64,000 nt of DNA from an uncultured Pelagibacteraceae bacterium (GTDB taxonomy: Bacteria; Pseudomonadota; Alphaproteobacteria; Pelagibacterales; Pelagibacteraceae). Where the stretch lies: the NCBI GenBank assembly GCA_902565385.1, contig CACFEW010000003.1, forward strand, positions 1 to 64,000, read 5' to 3'. Shown here one piece after another: positions 15,525 to 23,214 of this stretch. The notes under the pieces are model-generated. The model saw only the letters and a program-made list of their open reading frames with translations, was not told where the DNA came from and did no database searches. Made by a program: the position numbers and the translations under genes. Numbering within the stretch: position 1 is the first letter of the stretch; every line of letters starts with the position of its first letter.

Positions 15525-16818
15525 TTACAATTGGTGTTTCGATAATTTTGTTTAATATTTTTTCATTATTTCTATTAACAATAATTTTTTTATTCAGTCT
15601 TTTCAATTTAGATTTATTAAGCAAAGACCAGTCAGGCAACTTAATTTCAGCTAATTCATAACGTTGAATTTTAAATAAACCAGATCCTTGATTCCTAGAG
15701 CTATTTATCACTTTAGACTTAAAAATTTTTGAATTTAAAATTATTATCATTGCATTAATTGATAAATGTTTTGGTTTGAGAATATAAAAATTATCTGAAA
15801 CGCATAAGTTTTGATAGTTTTCAAAGAATTCTATATTATCTCTAAAAAAATAGTTAAAGATAATTGGACCCTTCTTTAGATTGTGATTAAAGGATTTTAA
15901 ATTTTTTTTATGAATTTGTTTATATCTTTCTGAAAGATTTTTTTTCAATATATTTGGTATTATTTCCTCAGAACTAAATATGTAAGCATAACTTGGAGTT
16001 ATTAATTTATTATCTTTATTTATATTTGCAGATTTGAGTATAATTTTTTTTGATAAATGAAAATATCTGTCATTTTTAGTTGCTTGAAAAGTTTTTTTTG
16101 AAATTAAACCCAAGCCTCTCTTTATATCTACTAAATTTGATAAGTCGGTAAATCCATTAATTTTACTATCGATTAAATTTTTTTTGTTTAATTTTTCTTT
16201 TTTTAAAATAATTATTTTTGCATCAATTAAAACATTTTTAAAAGGAGTTTTTAATTTAATAACTTTTAAAATTCTGCAATTATTTTTTATTAATTGCATT
16301 AATTTTTTTCCATATTTAGTTTGATCAATAATGTCATCGACAATTAAAGTACAAATGCCCCCATCTTTTAAATCCTGGATTACTTTAAGCAAGAAATAAA
16401 CATAAAGATTACTTTTTTGATCTATTTTTGTTGAATATTGTTTTTCAAATGAAATGATTAATTTCTTTTTAAATTTTTTAGAAATAATTTCATGTCTAAC
16501 ATATGGTGGATTTAAAATTATAAAATCAAATTTTAATTTGGATTTACTTAATAAATAATCTGAATTCTTTAAACTCTTAAAATCAATTTTATTTTTAAAT
16601 TTTGAAATTACTTTGTTATAAAATTTCGTTTCTATCTCGTGACCATATAGTTTAAATTTAATTTTTTTTATCTTAAGCAATGACTCAAAAAAAACACCTT
16701 CACCAAAACAAGGATCTAAAATTTCAATTCTTTTTTTTTTTATAAATTTAATTGAATTTTTCACCATTAGATCTGCTATCTTTTTTGGTGTAAAAAATTG
16801 TCCTTCAGATTTATTCAT
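15502..16818 (-). CDS. N6-adenine DNA methyltransferase (Eco57I/TaqI-like)
   Basis: This 438-residue class I SAM-dependent methyltransferase has DPCFGEG (35-41) as SAM-binding motif I and NPPY (103-106) as the catalytic motif IV, followed by a long C-terminal part that probably recognises the DNA target. The order of motifs fits gamma-class adenine methyltransferases. It overlaps dcm by 4 bp (ATGA) and the nuclease-methylase gene by 23 bp, so the three are translated from one message. It may be the protective partner of the nuclease fusion downstream, or modify a different site. No nuclease motif is seen in it. Confidence 0.85.
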   Translation of the reverse strand: MNKSEGQFFTPKKIADLMVKNSIKFIKKKRIEILDPCFGEGVFFESLLKIKKIKFKLYGHEIETKFYNKVISKFKNKIDFKSLKNSDYLLSKSKLKFDFIILNPPYVRHEIISKKFKKKLIISFEKQYSTKIDQKSNLYVYFLLKVIQDLKDGGICTLIVDDIIDQTKYGKKLMQLIKNNCRILKVIKLKTPFKNVLIDAKIIILKKEKLNKKNLIDSKINGFTDLSNLVDIKRGLGLISKKTFQATKNDRYFHLSKKIILKSANINKDNKLITPSYAYIFSSEEIIPNILKKNLSERYKQIHKKNLKSFNHNLKKGPIIFNYFFRDNIEFFENYQNLCVSDNFYILKPKHLSINAMIIILNSKIFKSKVINSSRNQGSGLFKIQRYELAEIKLPDWSLLNKSKLKRLNKKIIVNRNNEKILNKIIETPIVNETTEIH

Positions 16819-17957
16819 TTTCTAAAAATTGATTTAACACTGTGAGCAAGAAATATACTTAGAAGTGGGGGAACTGCATTCCCAATTTGTTTACATAAAC
16901 TTCTAATGCTAGAGAATTCTGGTGTAAAATAATCTGGAAAGGATTGAATTCTTAAAGCCTCTCTTGGTGTAATAAGTCTTTTTTGACTATAGTGGTAGTT
17001 GGTTCCTACATTTGGTCTATTGAAATAAGTATTTATTGTTGCAGAAAACTTTTTTGGATCCAGTCTCCCATATGTTGTAGTTCTTCCTCCAGTTTTTTTT
17101 ATTCGCATTACTCTCGGTGAAGCTACACTATCAGGAATTTGTTTATAATTTCCACCTGGCTTTATATATTTTATATATTCTTTATCCAAAGGCGACATTC
17201 GTAATTCAAAATGACATGTGATATTATTAGAATTGTTACCATCTCTTAAATATTTTTGATAAAATGTTTTTGGCTTATACTTATATTTAGCCTTATTACC
17301 TTTTAAAACTGGAACTGGAAGATCATCTAATGCTGAAAAAATATTTGTTTTATCAATTTCAATTTCTAATCCAAGATCTGATATTTCAGTATCAAGATTT
17401 AACTTAAGGTATGAGACGATTTTATTTATACTTGGTGTTATTGGTTCGGATAAATTTTTTTTCCAGGCAATTAAAATTTGTCTTTTCCTTGTTTGGGGAA
17501 TTAAATAATTTGTACAGTCAAATTCTTTTATTATTGCGTTAAAACCAAGTTTAGTAATATAATTTACTATATATTCAGTCAGTTTTTTTTTTCCTATATA
17601 TGAATTTTTTATACCTGGAACGTTTTCAAATAAAATAACACTTGGTTTAATAAATTTTATTGTTTTAATAAAGTTAAAAATTTCTTTGCCTCTAGGATCA
17701 TCTTTTTTTCTTTTACCTAAAAGAGAAAATGATTGACAAGGAGGACCTCCTATTAAAACGTCAGATTTAGGTAGTATATTTATAAAATCTTTAATATCTC
17801 CACAGGTGGCTTTCTTTTTTATTAAGTTTTCAAATGATTTGCAGCTGTCTCTATCAATATCATTTGCAAAGATTGTTTCAAAACCTAATCTATTAAAACC
17901 GTAATCAAGTCCACCACAACCGCTATATAAACTTGTAACTGTTAATTTTTTGCTCAT
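16815..17957 (-). CDS. dcm: DNA cytosine-5 methyltransferase
   Basis: This 380-residue C5-methyltransferase has the expected ordered motifs: the 'SGCGGLDYGF' SAM loop near residue 12, GGPPCQSF with catalytic Cys74, ENVPG at 111-115, QTRKRQ (motif VIII) and a C-terminal QIGNAVPP (motif X). The region between motifs VIII and IX is the target-recognition domain. It methylates C5 of cytosine in an unknown site. It heads the restriction-modification operon, 47 bp downstream of the integrase gene on the same strand, so integrase and RM genes may share a transcript and travel together. Whether it protects against the operon's own nuclease or another enzyme is unclear. Confidence 0.93.
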   Translation of the reverse strand: MSKKLTVTSLYSGCGGLDYGFNRLGFETIFANDIDRDSCKSFENLIKKKATCGDIKDFINILPKSDVLIGGPPCQSFSLLGKRKKDDPRGKEIFNFIKTIKFIKPSVILFENVPGIKNSYIGKKKLTEYIVNYITKLGFNAIIKEFDCTNYLIPQTRKRQILIAWKKNLSEPITPSINKIVSYLKLNLDTEISDLGLEIEIDKTNIFSALDDLPVPVLKGNKAKYKYKPKTFYQKYLRDGNNSNNITCHFELRMSPLDKEYIKYIKPGGNYKQIPDSVASPRVMRIKKTGGRTTTYGRLDPKKFSATINTYFNRPNVGTNYHYSQKRLITPREALRIQSFPDYFTPEFSSIRSLCKQIGNAVPPLLSIFLAHSVKSIFRK

Positions 17958-18001
17958 TTCTAATTATAAATTTTTATTTATTATTAATTATTACTATATT
18001 C

Positions 18002-18016
18002 GAGTCACGTTGACTC
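18002..18016. repeat. Palindrome GAGTCA-CGT-TGACTC over the integrase stop
   Basis: A perfect 6-3-6 palindrome that includes the integrase stop codon (18005-18007). The same GAGTCA-N3-TGACTC occurs at 5002-5016. A 12-base match of this kind is unlikely twice by chance in 64 kb of A/T-rich DNA. The role is unknown. Confidence 0.55.
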
Positions 18017-18973
18017 ACCCAACTCATTCATTCTTTTACTAACATCTAATAGCTTTAAATTATTATATGTTTTTAGTAGCATCTTAGGATCTGAATGTCC
18101 TGAAATATACATAGTTTCAGCTACAGATAATTTTTTATCTTTCATAAAGTTTGTTAAGGCTTGTCTTCTTAAGTCATGAAATTTTGCATCCTTTATATTG
18201 TAGAATTTACATAAATTACGAAACTGTTTACTTACGGCCATTCCAGATAATCCAAAAGGTAATTTAGTACTTTTCAATAAATCCAATGCTTTTTTAGTTA
18301 AGGGTATCGTTCTTGGTTTAGTTTTAGCTATAGGAATAAACAAGCTTTGATCAATTAAATGATCCTCTTTTATTCTTAGTATTTCACCTTGTCTCATACC
18401 TGTTTCCAATGCAATTTGAATTATAGTTTTAAGTTTTTCAGAAGTTTTATTTCCGTAAATTAAAAGTTTTAGTTCTTTATCTGTAAATCTTCTGTCTCTA
18501 GGCTCAGGTAGCTTTGGCTTTCTAATATCTAAAACTGGGTTATCTATCTTAAAACCCCATTCTTTTCTTGCTATAGAGAATAGGTGAGAGATGACTGCTA
18601 ATCGTCTTTTAACAGAGGAAGGTTGTAAATATTTTAAGGCTCTGTCTCTATATTGTGCAATAATACTATTATTAATCAGGTTTAGTTTAAGATTAATAAA
18701 ATGTTCTTTTAGAAGATATTTAATTAATTTGTTCTCCATACCTTTAGATCTCTTATGGATAGTAATTTCATCTCTATATCTAATTAAACAATCTTTAAAT
18801 AAGGGATAGTTAATTTTTAAAATATCAATTTCTTCCCTAAAGTATTTAAGCTCTATATTTTTAGCCCAAATTTGAGCATCCTTCTTTACTATAAAAGTTT
18901 TAGTAGTTGTCGGATGTCCTTTTATTCTAATTACACACTGCCATTTACCAAGTCTTTTTCTAAAGTACGCCAT
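18005..18973 (-). CDS. Tyrosine-type site-specific integrase
   Basis: This 322-residue recombinase has all catalytic residues visible: Arg194 (GMRQGE), Lys217 or Lys219 (AKTKPR), His266-x2-Arg269 (HDLRR), His293 (SGHSD) and nucleophile Tyr303 (KTYNNL). The N-terminal 60 residues are a small AP2-like arm-binding domain (W-x-C-x-I-R pattern), then a SAM-like core-binding helical domain. It integrates circular DNA into a target site, here very probably the 3' end of a CAT-anticodon tRNA, since a 48-bp tRNA fragment starts 97 bp upstream of its start codon. It is transcribed away from that site toward the RM operon. Confidence 0.95.
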   Translation of the reverse strand: MAYFRKRLGKWQCVIRIKGHPTTTKTFIVKKDAQIWAKNIELKYFREEIDILKINYPLFKDCLIRYRDEITIHKRSKGMENKLIKYLLKEHFINLKLNLINNSIIAQYRDRALKYLQPSSVKRRLAVISHLFSIARKEWGFKIDNPVLDIRKPKLPEPRDRRFTDKELKLLIYGNKTSEKLKTIIQIALETGMRQGEILRIKEDHLIDQSLFIPIAKTKPRTIPLTKKALDLLKSTKLPFGLSGMAVSKQFRNLCKFYNIKDAKFHDLRRQALTNFMKDKKLSVAETMYISGHSDPKMLLKTYNNLKLLDVSKRMNELGEST

Positions 18974-19069
18974 ATCATTCCTCCAATTTTGAGTACGAGA
19001 GTGAGTACTTGTGATTACTTAGTTAAATTAATTATTGTTTACCTGTGAAAATTGGGGTGGTGCAGTACA

Positions 19070-19117
19070 CTCATAATGTATTGGTCCCAGGTTCGAGTCC
19101 TGGCGGGCCCACCAAAT
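19070..19117 (+). repeat. tRNA 3'-half direct repeat, copy 1 (attachment site)
   Basis: 48 bp identical to 21693-21740. It begins at the CTCATAA anticodon loop (CAT anticodon), runs through the variable loop, a CCAGG/CCTGG T-stem, the 3' acceptor strand CGGGCCCA and CCA, and stops three bases later (AAT). In this copy 'GTACA' just before could still pair with the 3' anticodon strand, but no D-arm or 5' acceptor strand GGGCCC is present, so it is not a working tRNA. It is typical of att sites left by integration at a tRNA 3' end. The parent is tRNA-Met(elongator) or tRNA-Ile(CAT). Confidence 0.9.
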
Positions 19118-19187
19118 CTAGGAAAATCAACGTTTAGAAATTTTGATTTTTTGAAATTTTGTCAAAAAACCCTCTAAAAATTTTTTC

Positions 19188-19203
19188 ATTGTATACCAAA
19201 TTG
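19188..19203 (+). repeat. Subterminal repeat ATTGTATACCAAATTG, left copy
   Basis: Sixteen bases identical to 21610-21625, each inside one end of the tRNA-bounded mini-island at nearly the same distance from its boundary (70 bp left, 67 bp right). Candidate arm-type binding sites for an integrase or accessory protein. Both copies face the same way. Confidence 0.7.
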
Positions 19204-19263
19204 AGTCCAATCCTTTTTAGCAATGTACTGGTCACCTTAAAATTGATTTGTTATCATATATAT

Positions 19264-19596
19264 ATGGGGAAAAAGGCCAAATGTTATAAATGTAAAAAAA
19301 CTGTAAGTTTACAGATGCCTATTGAGAGAGATTTAGAAGATAGACTAGATATATTCGAATGTATTAAATGTGGAACCAATTTTAAATTAAACGTTCGTCA
19401 GTATCTAAAAAATATTAATAAAAAAAATTTTGTCATAAGTACTTTTTCATCAAAACGTAAATTTTTACAAGAAGACGATTGGGTATTACAACAGGAAACT
19501 GGAAGTCAAAAATTTTTTGCAAAGTATTGGTGGGTAATTGTAATAATTACAGCTATACTGGTAATTTGGGATGATATAAGACACGGTAGAATGTAA
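19264..19596 (+). CDS. Zinc-ribbon protein with C-terminal membrane helix
   Basis: 110 residues from ATG 19264; the open frame continues upstream to 19159, but that part has no start context and covers the 16-bp subterminal repeat. Two CxxC pairs (about residues 7-10 and 41-44) form a rubredoxin- or zinc-ribbon-like metal site. A hydrophobic helix near the C-terminus ('YWWVIVIITAILVIW') anchors it, leaving the ribbon in the cytoplasm or periplasm. The stop overlaps the next start (TAATG). Function unknown. Confidence 0.62.
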   Translation: MGKKAKCYKCKKTVSLQMPIERDLEDRLDIFECIKCGTNFKLNVRQYLKNINKKNFVISTFSSKRKFLQEDDWVLQQETGSQKFFAKYWWVIVIITAILVIWDDIRHGRM

Positions 19597-19784
19597 TGGA
19601 AACTTGGCAGATAGTATTAGCAATAATTATAGTTAGTTTATCAATCGTAATGCCAATTTATTATTCATATAAAAAGAAGAAATTAGCTCAGCAACTAAAA
19701 GAGGGCAGAGAGGTTACCGAAAGAGAAAAGATCAGAGTTTATGTAGATAACATTAACCAGAGATTTAGAGATAAACATAAGTGA
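19596..19784 (+). CDS. Small single-pass membrane protein
   Basis: 62 residues with one N-terminal transmembrane helix (about residues 5-25) and a charged cytoplasmic tail ending DKHK. Its ATG overlaps the preceding stop, and its own stop overlaps the GTG of the next gene, so it is the centre of a three-gene coupled set of small membrane proteins. I do not recognise a family. Confidence 0.6.
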   Translation: METWQIVLAIIIVSLSIVMPIYYSYKKKKLAQQLKEGREVTEREKIRVYVDNINQRFRDKHK

Positions 19785-19972
19785 AAATAAGCAAAAAAGA
19801 TTTAAGGGGAACGTATCCTAAATGGATCATGGTTGTATGGTCCATAATTTGTTTAATAGGAGCAGTTTTTGTTTGGCAATATTCTGCAATAGTTTCAGTT
19901 TTGTTGTTAATTGCAAGTTGGACTTTTTTATCATATCTTTGGGGGGCAAAAATTTGGGGTAAATTAAAATGA
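19781..19972 (+). CDS. Small two-helix membrane protein
   Basis: 63 residues beginning at GTG 19781, 4 bp inside the previous gene. Two hydrophobic segments (about 16-32 and 36-53) with a short linker predict a hairpin in the membrane with both ends cytoplasmic. Coupling to the two preceding membrane genes suggests a small complex. No homology recognised. Confidence 0.58.
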   Translation: MKISKKDLRGTYPKWIMVVWSIICLIGAVFVWQYSAIVSVLLLIASWTFLSYLWGAKIWGKLK

Positions 19973-20400
19973 AAACAAAAAAAACAAAAAAAACAAAAAA
20001 AAAACAACCTCAAAGTAATCATTTTAAAAAAATTTCTAATAAAACATTTTCTGATTGAATGCAGCATTTGATCGATAATTTTGATATTGAATGGCTCGAT
20101 AGTCATACAAATCGTGAAGTAATGATTTTACCAATGGGTCTACAAACTTATTTTGCTGACTATCTGCAAGAATTAGGAACATATGTAAGAATGAATGGAA
20201 TTGATTTAACAACTGTTTCTTGCAAGAAAATGCACGGGGAAATCTCAAATTTTACTAAAACTGAATATAAAAATTTCTCTAAAAGCAAAAAAGACATAGA
20301 CACAATTTTTTTTGCATACTCTTATTCATTGGCCACTTTATGCTTAACTGATAGAACTGTTAGAAAATTAGTTGGGGTAAAAAAAGGTTTTTTTGGTTAA
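19969..20400 (+). pseudogene. Open frame split by a single TGA: 29-codon lysine-rich leader, then 113-residue protein
   Basis: ATG 19969 opens a frame rich in Lys and Thr, overlapping the previous stop by 4 bp. It runs 29 codons to TGA at 20056-20058 (after Thr-Phe-Ser-Asp), and the next codon in the same frame is ATG 20059, which opens a further 113 codons to 20400. Restoring TGG (Trp) would give one 143-residue protein. The plain reading is a nonsense mutation, or re-start at 20059. The downstream part has no recognised family. Whether it is still translated is unknown. Confidence 0.5.
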
Positions 20401-20813
20401 TAATCATTCAAAAAAACAATACTACTAATTATTTTTTCATATTCATAAGCTTTTTTCTTCCCGCTTAAATAGTCTTCATTTTTTAAATTTTCCTCATTAT
20501 GAATAAGACAACATTTACGCCATAAATCAAAAGCTTCTTTTCTTGTTACACCCCAGGTTCTATGAAAACGTTCATGAACAAGATTTGCGAGTTCATTAGA
20601 AAAATTTTCATCTCCAACAAACTTATCTAACCCGGTAGTATGTATATAAATTACTATTACAAAATAAAAAAAGCTTTGTGCTTCAAGATTTTTTTCTTTT
20701 AATTTTTTTACTATTTTAGGAAACTCCTTTTCGACTATTTTAACATCCAGATCATAAATTATTGAAACATGTTTGGTTAAATCTTTAAAGTATTTATAAG
20801 GGTTGTTGGGCAT
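20397..20813 (-). CDS. Unknown 138-residue protein
   Basis: A soluble helical protein, convergent with the split ORF and overlapping it by 4 bp. A 'LVHERFHRTWGVTRKEAFDLW' type helix-loop is its most distinctive part, with conserved-looking His and Trp. There is no signal peptide, and the single hydrophobic stretch near residues 45-57 is not clearly membrane-spanning. It follows the secreted protein gene by 9 bp on the same strand, so the two are probably co-transcribed. No family recognised. Confidence 0.55.
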   Translation of the reverse strand: MPNNPYKYFKDLTKHVSIIYDLDVKIVEKEFPKIVKKLKEKNLEAQSFFYFVIVIYIHTTGLDKFVGDENFSNELANLVHERFHRTWGVTRKEAFDLWRKCCLIHNEENLKNEDYLSGKKKAYEYEKIISSIVFLNDY

Positions 20814-20822
20814 TATCTAAAT

Positions 20823-21398
20823 CTAACCAGTTTTAATATCTTCGGAACCATAACATATTGACTGTGCTTCTGTGATTTTCTCAGGTAGTCCATCTAGTTT
20901 CCAGTTGTTATCTTTTATATCAAAGTATTCATCTGGATCAAAACCTTGATTACCAACTAACGTAATTCCAAAAAAATTGTCATGATTATACCATGCCATC
21001 ATTGAGTTAATCATTTTCTCTATATCTTTAAGTCCTGGTGCTTGCATCAAAACTAAGTTCATATAGTTAAACATTGGCTGAACCATAATAACCTCAACCT
21101 CAAGATCTTCCTCATGTCCGTTAATTTTAATAGGAATTAATTTATTTTGTAAATTTTTGATATTTTCATTTTCTTTTTTGGTTGAAAAAGAAAAAACAAT
21201 GTTCATTCTCGCACAATCATTTTTTCTAATAATTAAACTTAATTTATCACCCCATATAACTTCACCAGGTTTAGTTGTTACTATAAATTCATCGGAAGTT
21301 ATTACATTCCAATCATCTTCATTTGCTTGAGCCTGATAAGCAATTATTAATAAAAATAAAAATAGATGTAATGAAATAAAGACAATAAAACGCTTCAT
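20823..21398 (-). CDS. Secreted or periplasmic protein of unknown function
   Basis: 191 residues with a clear Sec signal peptide (hydrophobic residues 4-21, probable cleavage after the AQA near residue 25). The mature part has two well-separated cysteines (near residues 62 and 182) that could form a disulfide. An AAGGAG ribosome site precedes ATG 21398 at good spacing, an unusually strong one for this window. Followed by the 138-residue gene 9 bp later. It is the outermost gene of the mini-island. I do not recognise a family. Confidence 0.65.
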   Translation of the reverse strand: MKRFIVFISLHLFLFLLIIAYQAQANEDDWNVITSDEFIVTTKPGEVIWGDKLSLIIRKNDCARMNIVFSFSTKKENENIKNLQNKLIPIKINGHEEDLEVEVIMVQPMFNYMNLVLMQAPGLKDIEKMINSMMAWYNHDNFFGITLVGNQGFDPDEYFDIKDNNWKLDGLPEKITEAQSICYGSEDIKTG

Positions 21399-21609
21399 GG
21401 TTTTGGCTCCTTTTTTGTGGTTAATAATTTGTAATTGGTAATGGTTTCACTCCTCTTCTTATCAAGAGGTTTACGAAGGAAGGAAAATAATGAAAAAAAA
21501 CATAAACGTGAGAAAAGGAATGAAATCCAACGCATGATTCTATTAAAATCAAGTCTTGTTGTTTTTATTTGGACTCAAATTTGTTTAAAAAAAGAAATTT
21601 TTCTAAATG

Positions 21610-21625
21610 ATTGTATACCAAATTG
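21610..21625 (+). repeat. Subterminal repeat ATTGTATACCAAATTG, right copy
   Basis: Identical to 19188-19203; 67 bp from the right-hand tRNA fragment. A small hairpin begins on its last base. Confidence 0.7.
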
Positions 21626-21692
21626 TGTAAACGAATTTACACTTTAGTAATAAGTCAATCATTTGAATGTTAATTTTAGTTCTCTAAGATCT

Positions 21693-21740
21693 CTCATAAT
21701 GTATTGGTCCCAGGTTCGAGTCCTGGCGGGCCCACCAAAT
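21693..21740 (+). repeat. tRNA 3'-half direct repeat, copy 2 (outer attachment site)
   Basis: Identical in all 48 positions to 19070-19117. The bases before it (AGATCT) do not pair with the anticodon strand, so identity to the parent tRNA starts at the anticodon loop. It marks the boundary between accessory DNA and the mla genes. Confidence 0.9.
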
Positions 21741-21757
21741 TGACTTAGACAAAAAAT

Positions 21758-22345
21758 TTAATTATTAGAAAATTCCTCTAAAACTTCAAATAAAGCATCA
21801 ATGTTGCCATCGTTAGAGCTTAAAACTGAAGCGAATTCTTCCTTTTGAGTCCTTGCTAGACTAAGACCCTCAATTATTAAATCTCTTATAAGAGGGTTAT
21901 TCGGATCTTTTGTATAAATTCTCCAATCAATATTTATCTCAGGCCTTTCATTGGTGGCTTTTAGTAAACTATTTACAATAGTGTAATTGTCATTAAGTTT
22001 CTCTTTGTTAGTTACGTCAATTTCTGGGTTAGTGTACTCTGCTAATCTGCTAGAGAAACTTTTTAAAAAATATTCTTCAAATAATTTAGCATATTTTCTT
22101 TTTTCCTCTTCATTTAGACTTTTTCTTTTTGAACCAAGCGTATAAAAACCAATACCTTTTATATCGACTGTTTCCTTAGCAATTAATTTTAATTTTTGTA
22201 TTTTTTCATCTTTAGAAATATTTTCACCAAGTAATTTTGAAGCTCTATTTACTGTAGACTGAACGAAAATATCTGGTTCGATTGAGAGTGAGATTGATGA
22301 AATCGTGAAGAAAAAAATTAAAAATGTTAAAAATTTCAGTTTCAT
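21758..22345 (-). CDS. mlaC: MlaC-type periplasmic phospholipid carrier
   Basis: 195 residues with a Sec signal peptide (about 1-22) and the MlaC/Ttg2D pattern: an N-terminal 'VNRASKLL' region, 'IKGIGFYTLG' (the family's VDF..M...lG segment), a Lys-rich helix and a C-terminal 'GLSLARTQKEEFASVL' lipid-pocket helix. MlaC carries phospholipids across the periplasm between outer-membrane MlaA and the inner-membrane MlaFEDB transporter, keeping outer-membrane lipid asymmetry. It lies 15 bp after mlaA on the same strand. It is the first core gene after the mini-island, 17 bp from the attachment repeat. The MlaFEDB genes are not in the window. Confidence 0.85.
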   Translation of the reverse strand: MKLKFLTFLIFFFTISSISLSIEPDIFVQSTVNRASKLLGENISKDEKIQKLKLIAKETVDIKGIGFYTLGSKRKSLNEEEKRKYAKLFEEYFLKSFSSRLAEYTNPEIDVTNKEKLNDNYTIVNSLLKATNERPEINIDWRIYTKDPNNPLIRDLIIEGLSLARTQKEEFASVLSSNDGNIDALFEVLEEFSNN

Positions 22346-22360
22346 TATTTATGAATGAAA

Positions 22361-23149
22361 TTACTGTGTCTCTATTTCTTCCCAATCACTATCATCTTGA
22401 GTTTCAATAATTTTTGTACTGTTCAAGATTCTTTGCTGCCTATCCTGTAAGTAAAGACTTTTCACAGAAGCATAAAAGTCTAGTGAATTTTTTTCTAAGT
22501 TTTCAATTGAGTCAAAATTCTTCGCTCTAAAATCTACACCAGCAGTTACTTTCGATGCATAATAATCTACATCCTTAAAATAATTTGTGTCATTTCTTAC
22601 AGTTACATTATACCAAGCATCACCACCTACAAAATTTGTTATAGATGCAATGGTATCTCTAGCAGTGCTAGGTCCTAAAACTGGTAGCACTAAGTAACAT
22701 CCAGGACCAATACCATGAGAAGCTAAACTTTGCCCATAATCTTCTTTAACATATTCACTGAAACCTAAGTATGTTGCAACATCAATTAATCCTAAAATAC
22801 CAACTGTTGTATTAATTAAAAATCTTCCAGCATTAATACCAGCTAGAGCAAACTCACCTTGAAGAACATTATTTGGTATAGTTACTAAATTAGATAAATT
22901 GTTGAGTGAGTTACTTACACCAGTTTTAACTGGTGATGGTAAGACTCTGTAAACACTTGAAACTGGCTTGAAGATGATTTTATCTAAACCTTGATTAAGT
23001 GCAAATGATGCTTTATTAAAAGTCTCAGAGCAATCCTTGATTTCTGATGGCTCATTTTTTTTTAAAATAAGCTCTCCATCAGAACCTGAGTGAGCATTCA
23101 CAACTAACGTAAAAGTTGTAATTAAAATAACTATAATTTTTCTCATCAT
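22361..23149 (-). CDS. mlaA: MlaA/VacJ outer-membrane lipid asymmetry protein
   Basis: 262 residues with a signal peptide and the MlaA core: 'CSETFNKASFALNQGLDK' corresponds to the family's E-x-F-N-R-x-x-[FW]-x-x-N-x-x-x-D motif, followed by the 'LNNLSNLVTIPNNVLQG' and 'GINAGRFLINTTVGILGLIDVA' ring helices and 'GIGPGCYLVLPVLGPSTARD'. MlaA forms a ring-shaped channel that removes phospholipids from the outer leaflet. Unusually, no lipobox cysteine follows the signal peptide, so it may not be lipidated. Either of two adjacent ATGs could start it. mlaC follows. Confidence 0.9.
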   Translation of the reverse strand: MMRKIIVILITTFTLVVNAHSGSDGELILKKNEPSEIKDCSETFNKASFALNQGLDKIIFKPVSSVYRVLPSPVKTGVSNSLNNLSNLVTIPNNVLQGEFALAGINAGRFLINTTVGILGLIDVATYLGFSEYVKEDYGQSLASHGIGPGCYLVLPVLGPSTARDTIASITNFVGGDAWYNVTVRNDTNYFKDVDYYASKVTAGVDFRAKNFDSIENLEKNSLDFYASVKSLYLQDRQQRILNSTKIIETQDDSDWEEIETQ

Positions 23150-23214
23150 CTACTGATCTGTATAATACAATGTTAAATAAATTAAAATAAGAATAAATCA
23201 TTTTTATAGCTCAA

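Larger units (their letters stand above)
19118..21740. mobile_element. Integrase-less mini-island between two tRNA 3'-half repeats
   Basis: 2.6 kb bounded by identical 48-bp tRNA fragments. Inside each end lies a copy of ATTGTATACCAAATTG (19188-19203 and 21610-21625), 70 and 67 bp from the neighbouring tRNA fragment. The interior encodes three small plus-strand proteins, one frame broken by a TGA, and two minus-strand proteins, none a recombinase. This looks like a non-autonomous cargo element integrated in tandem with the larger island and moved by an integrase in trans. The repeats are seen; mobility is inferred. Confidence 0.7.
21399..21757. other. Right end of mini-island and junction with core genome
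   Basis: This 359-bp stretch has no convincing gene. It contains a 6-bp hairpin (CCTCTT/AAGAGG near 21453-21470), the right copy of the 16-bp subterminal repeat (21610-21625), an adjoining hairpin GTGTAAA-CGAA-TTTACAC (21625-21642), and the second tRNA fragment (21693-21740). The core genome starts 17 bp further on with mlaC. A 70-codon plus-strand frame here is low-complexity and not credited. Confidence 0.6.

Noticed and set aside
19070-19117. Functional tRNA gene
   Set aside because: No 5' acceptor strand or D-arm; the 48 bases are only the 3' half and are duplicated at 21693-21740.
20056-20058. TGA read as tryptophan or selenocysteine
   Set aside because: TGA is used as a normal stop in other genes here and TGG encodes Trp throughout; no SECIS-like hairpin follows.
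21435-21647. 70-codon plus-strand frame
   Set aside because: Low-complexity Lys/Asn/Glu content, no ribosome site, and it runs through the 16-bp subterminal repeat and its hairpin.
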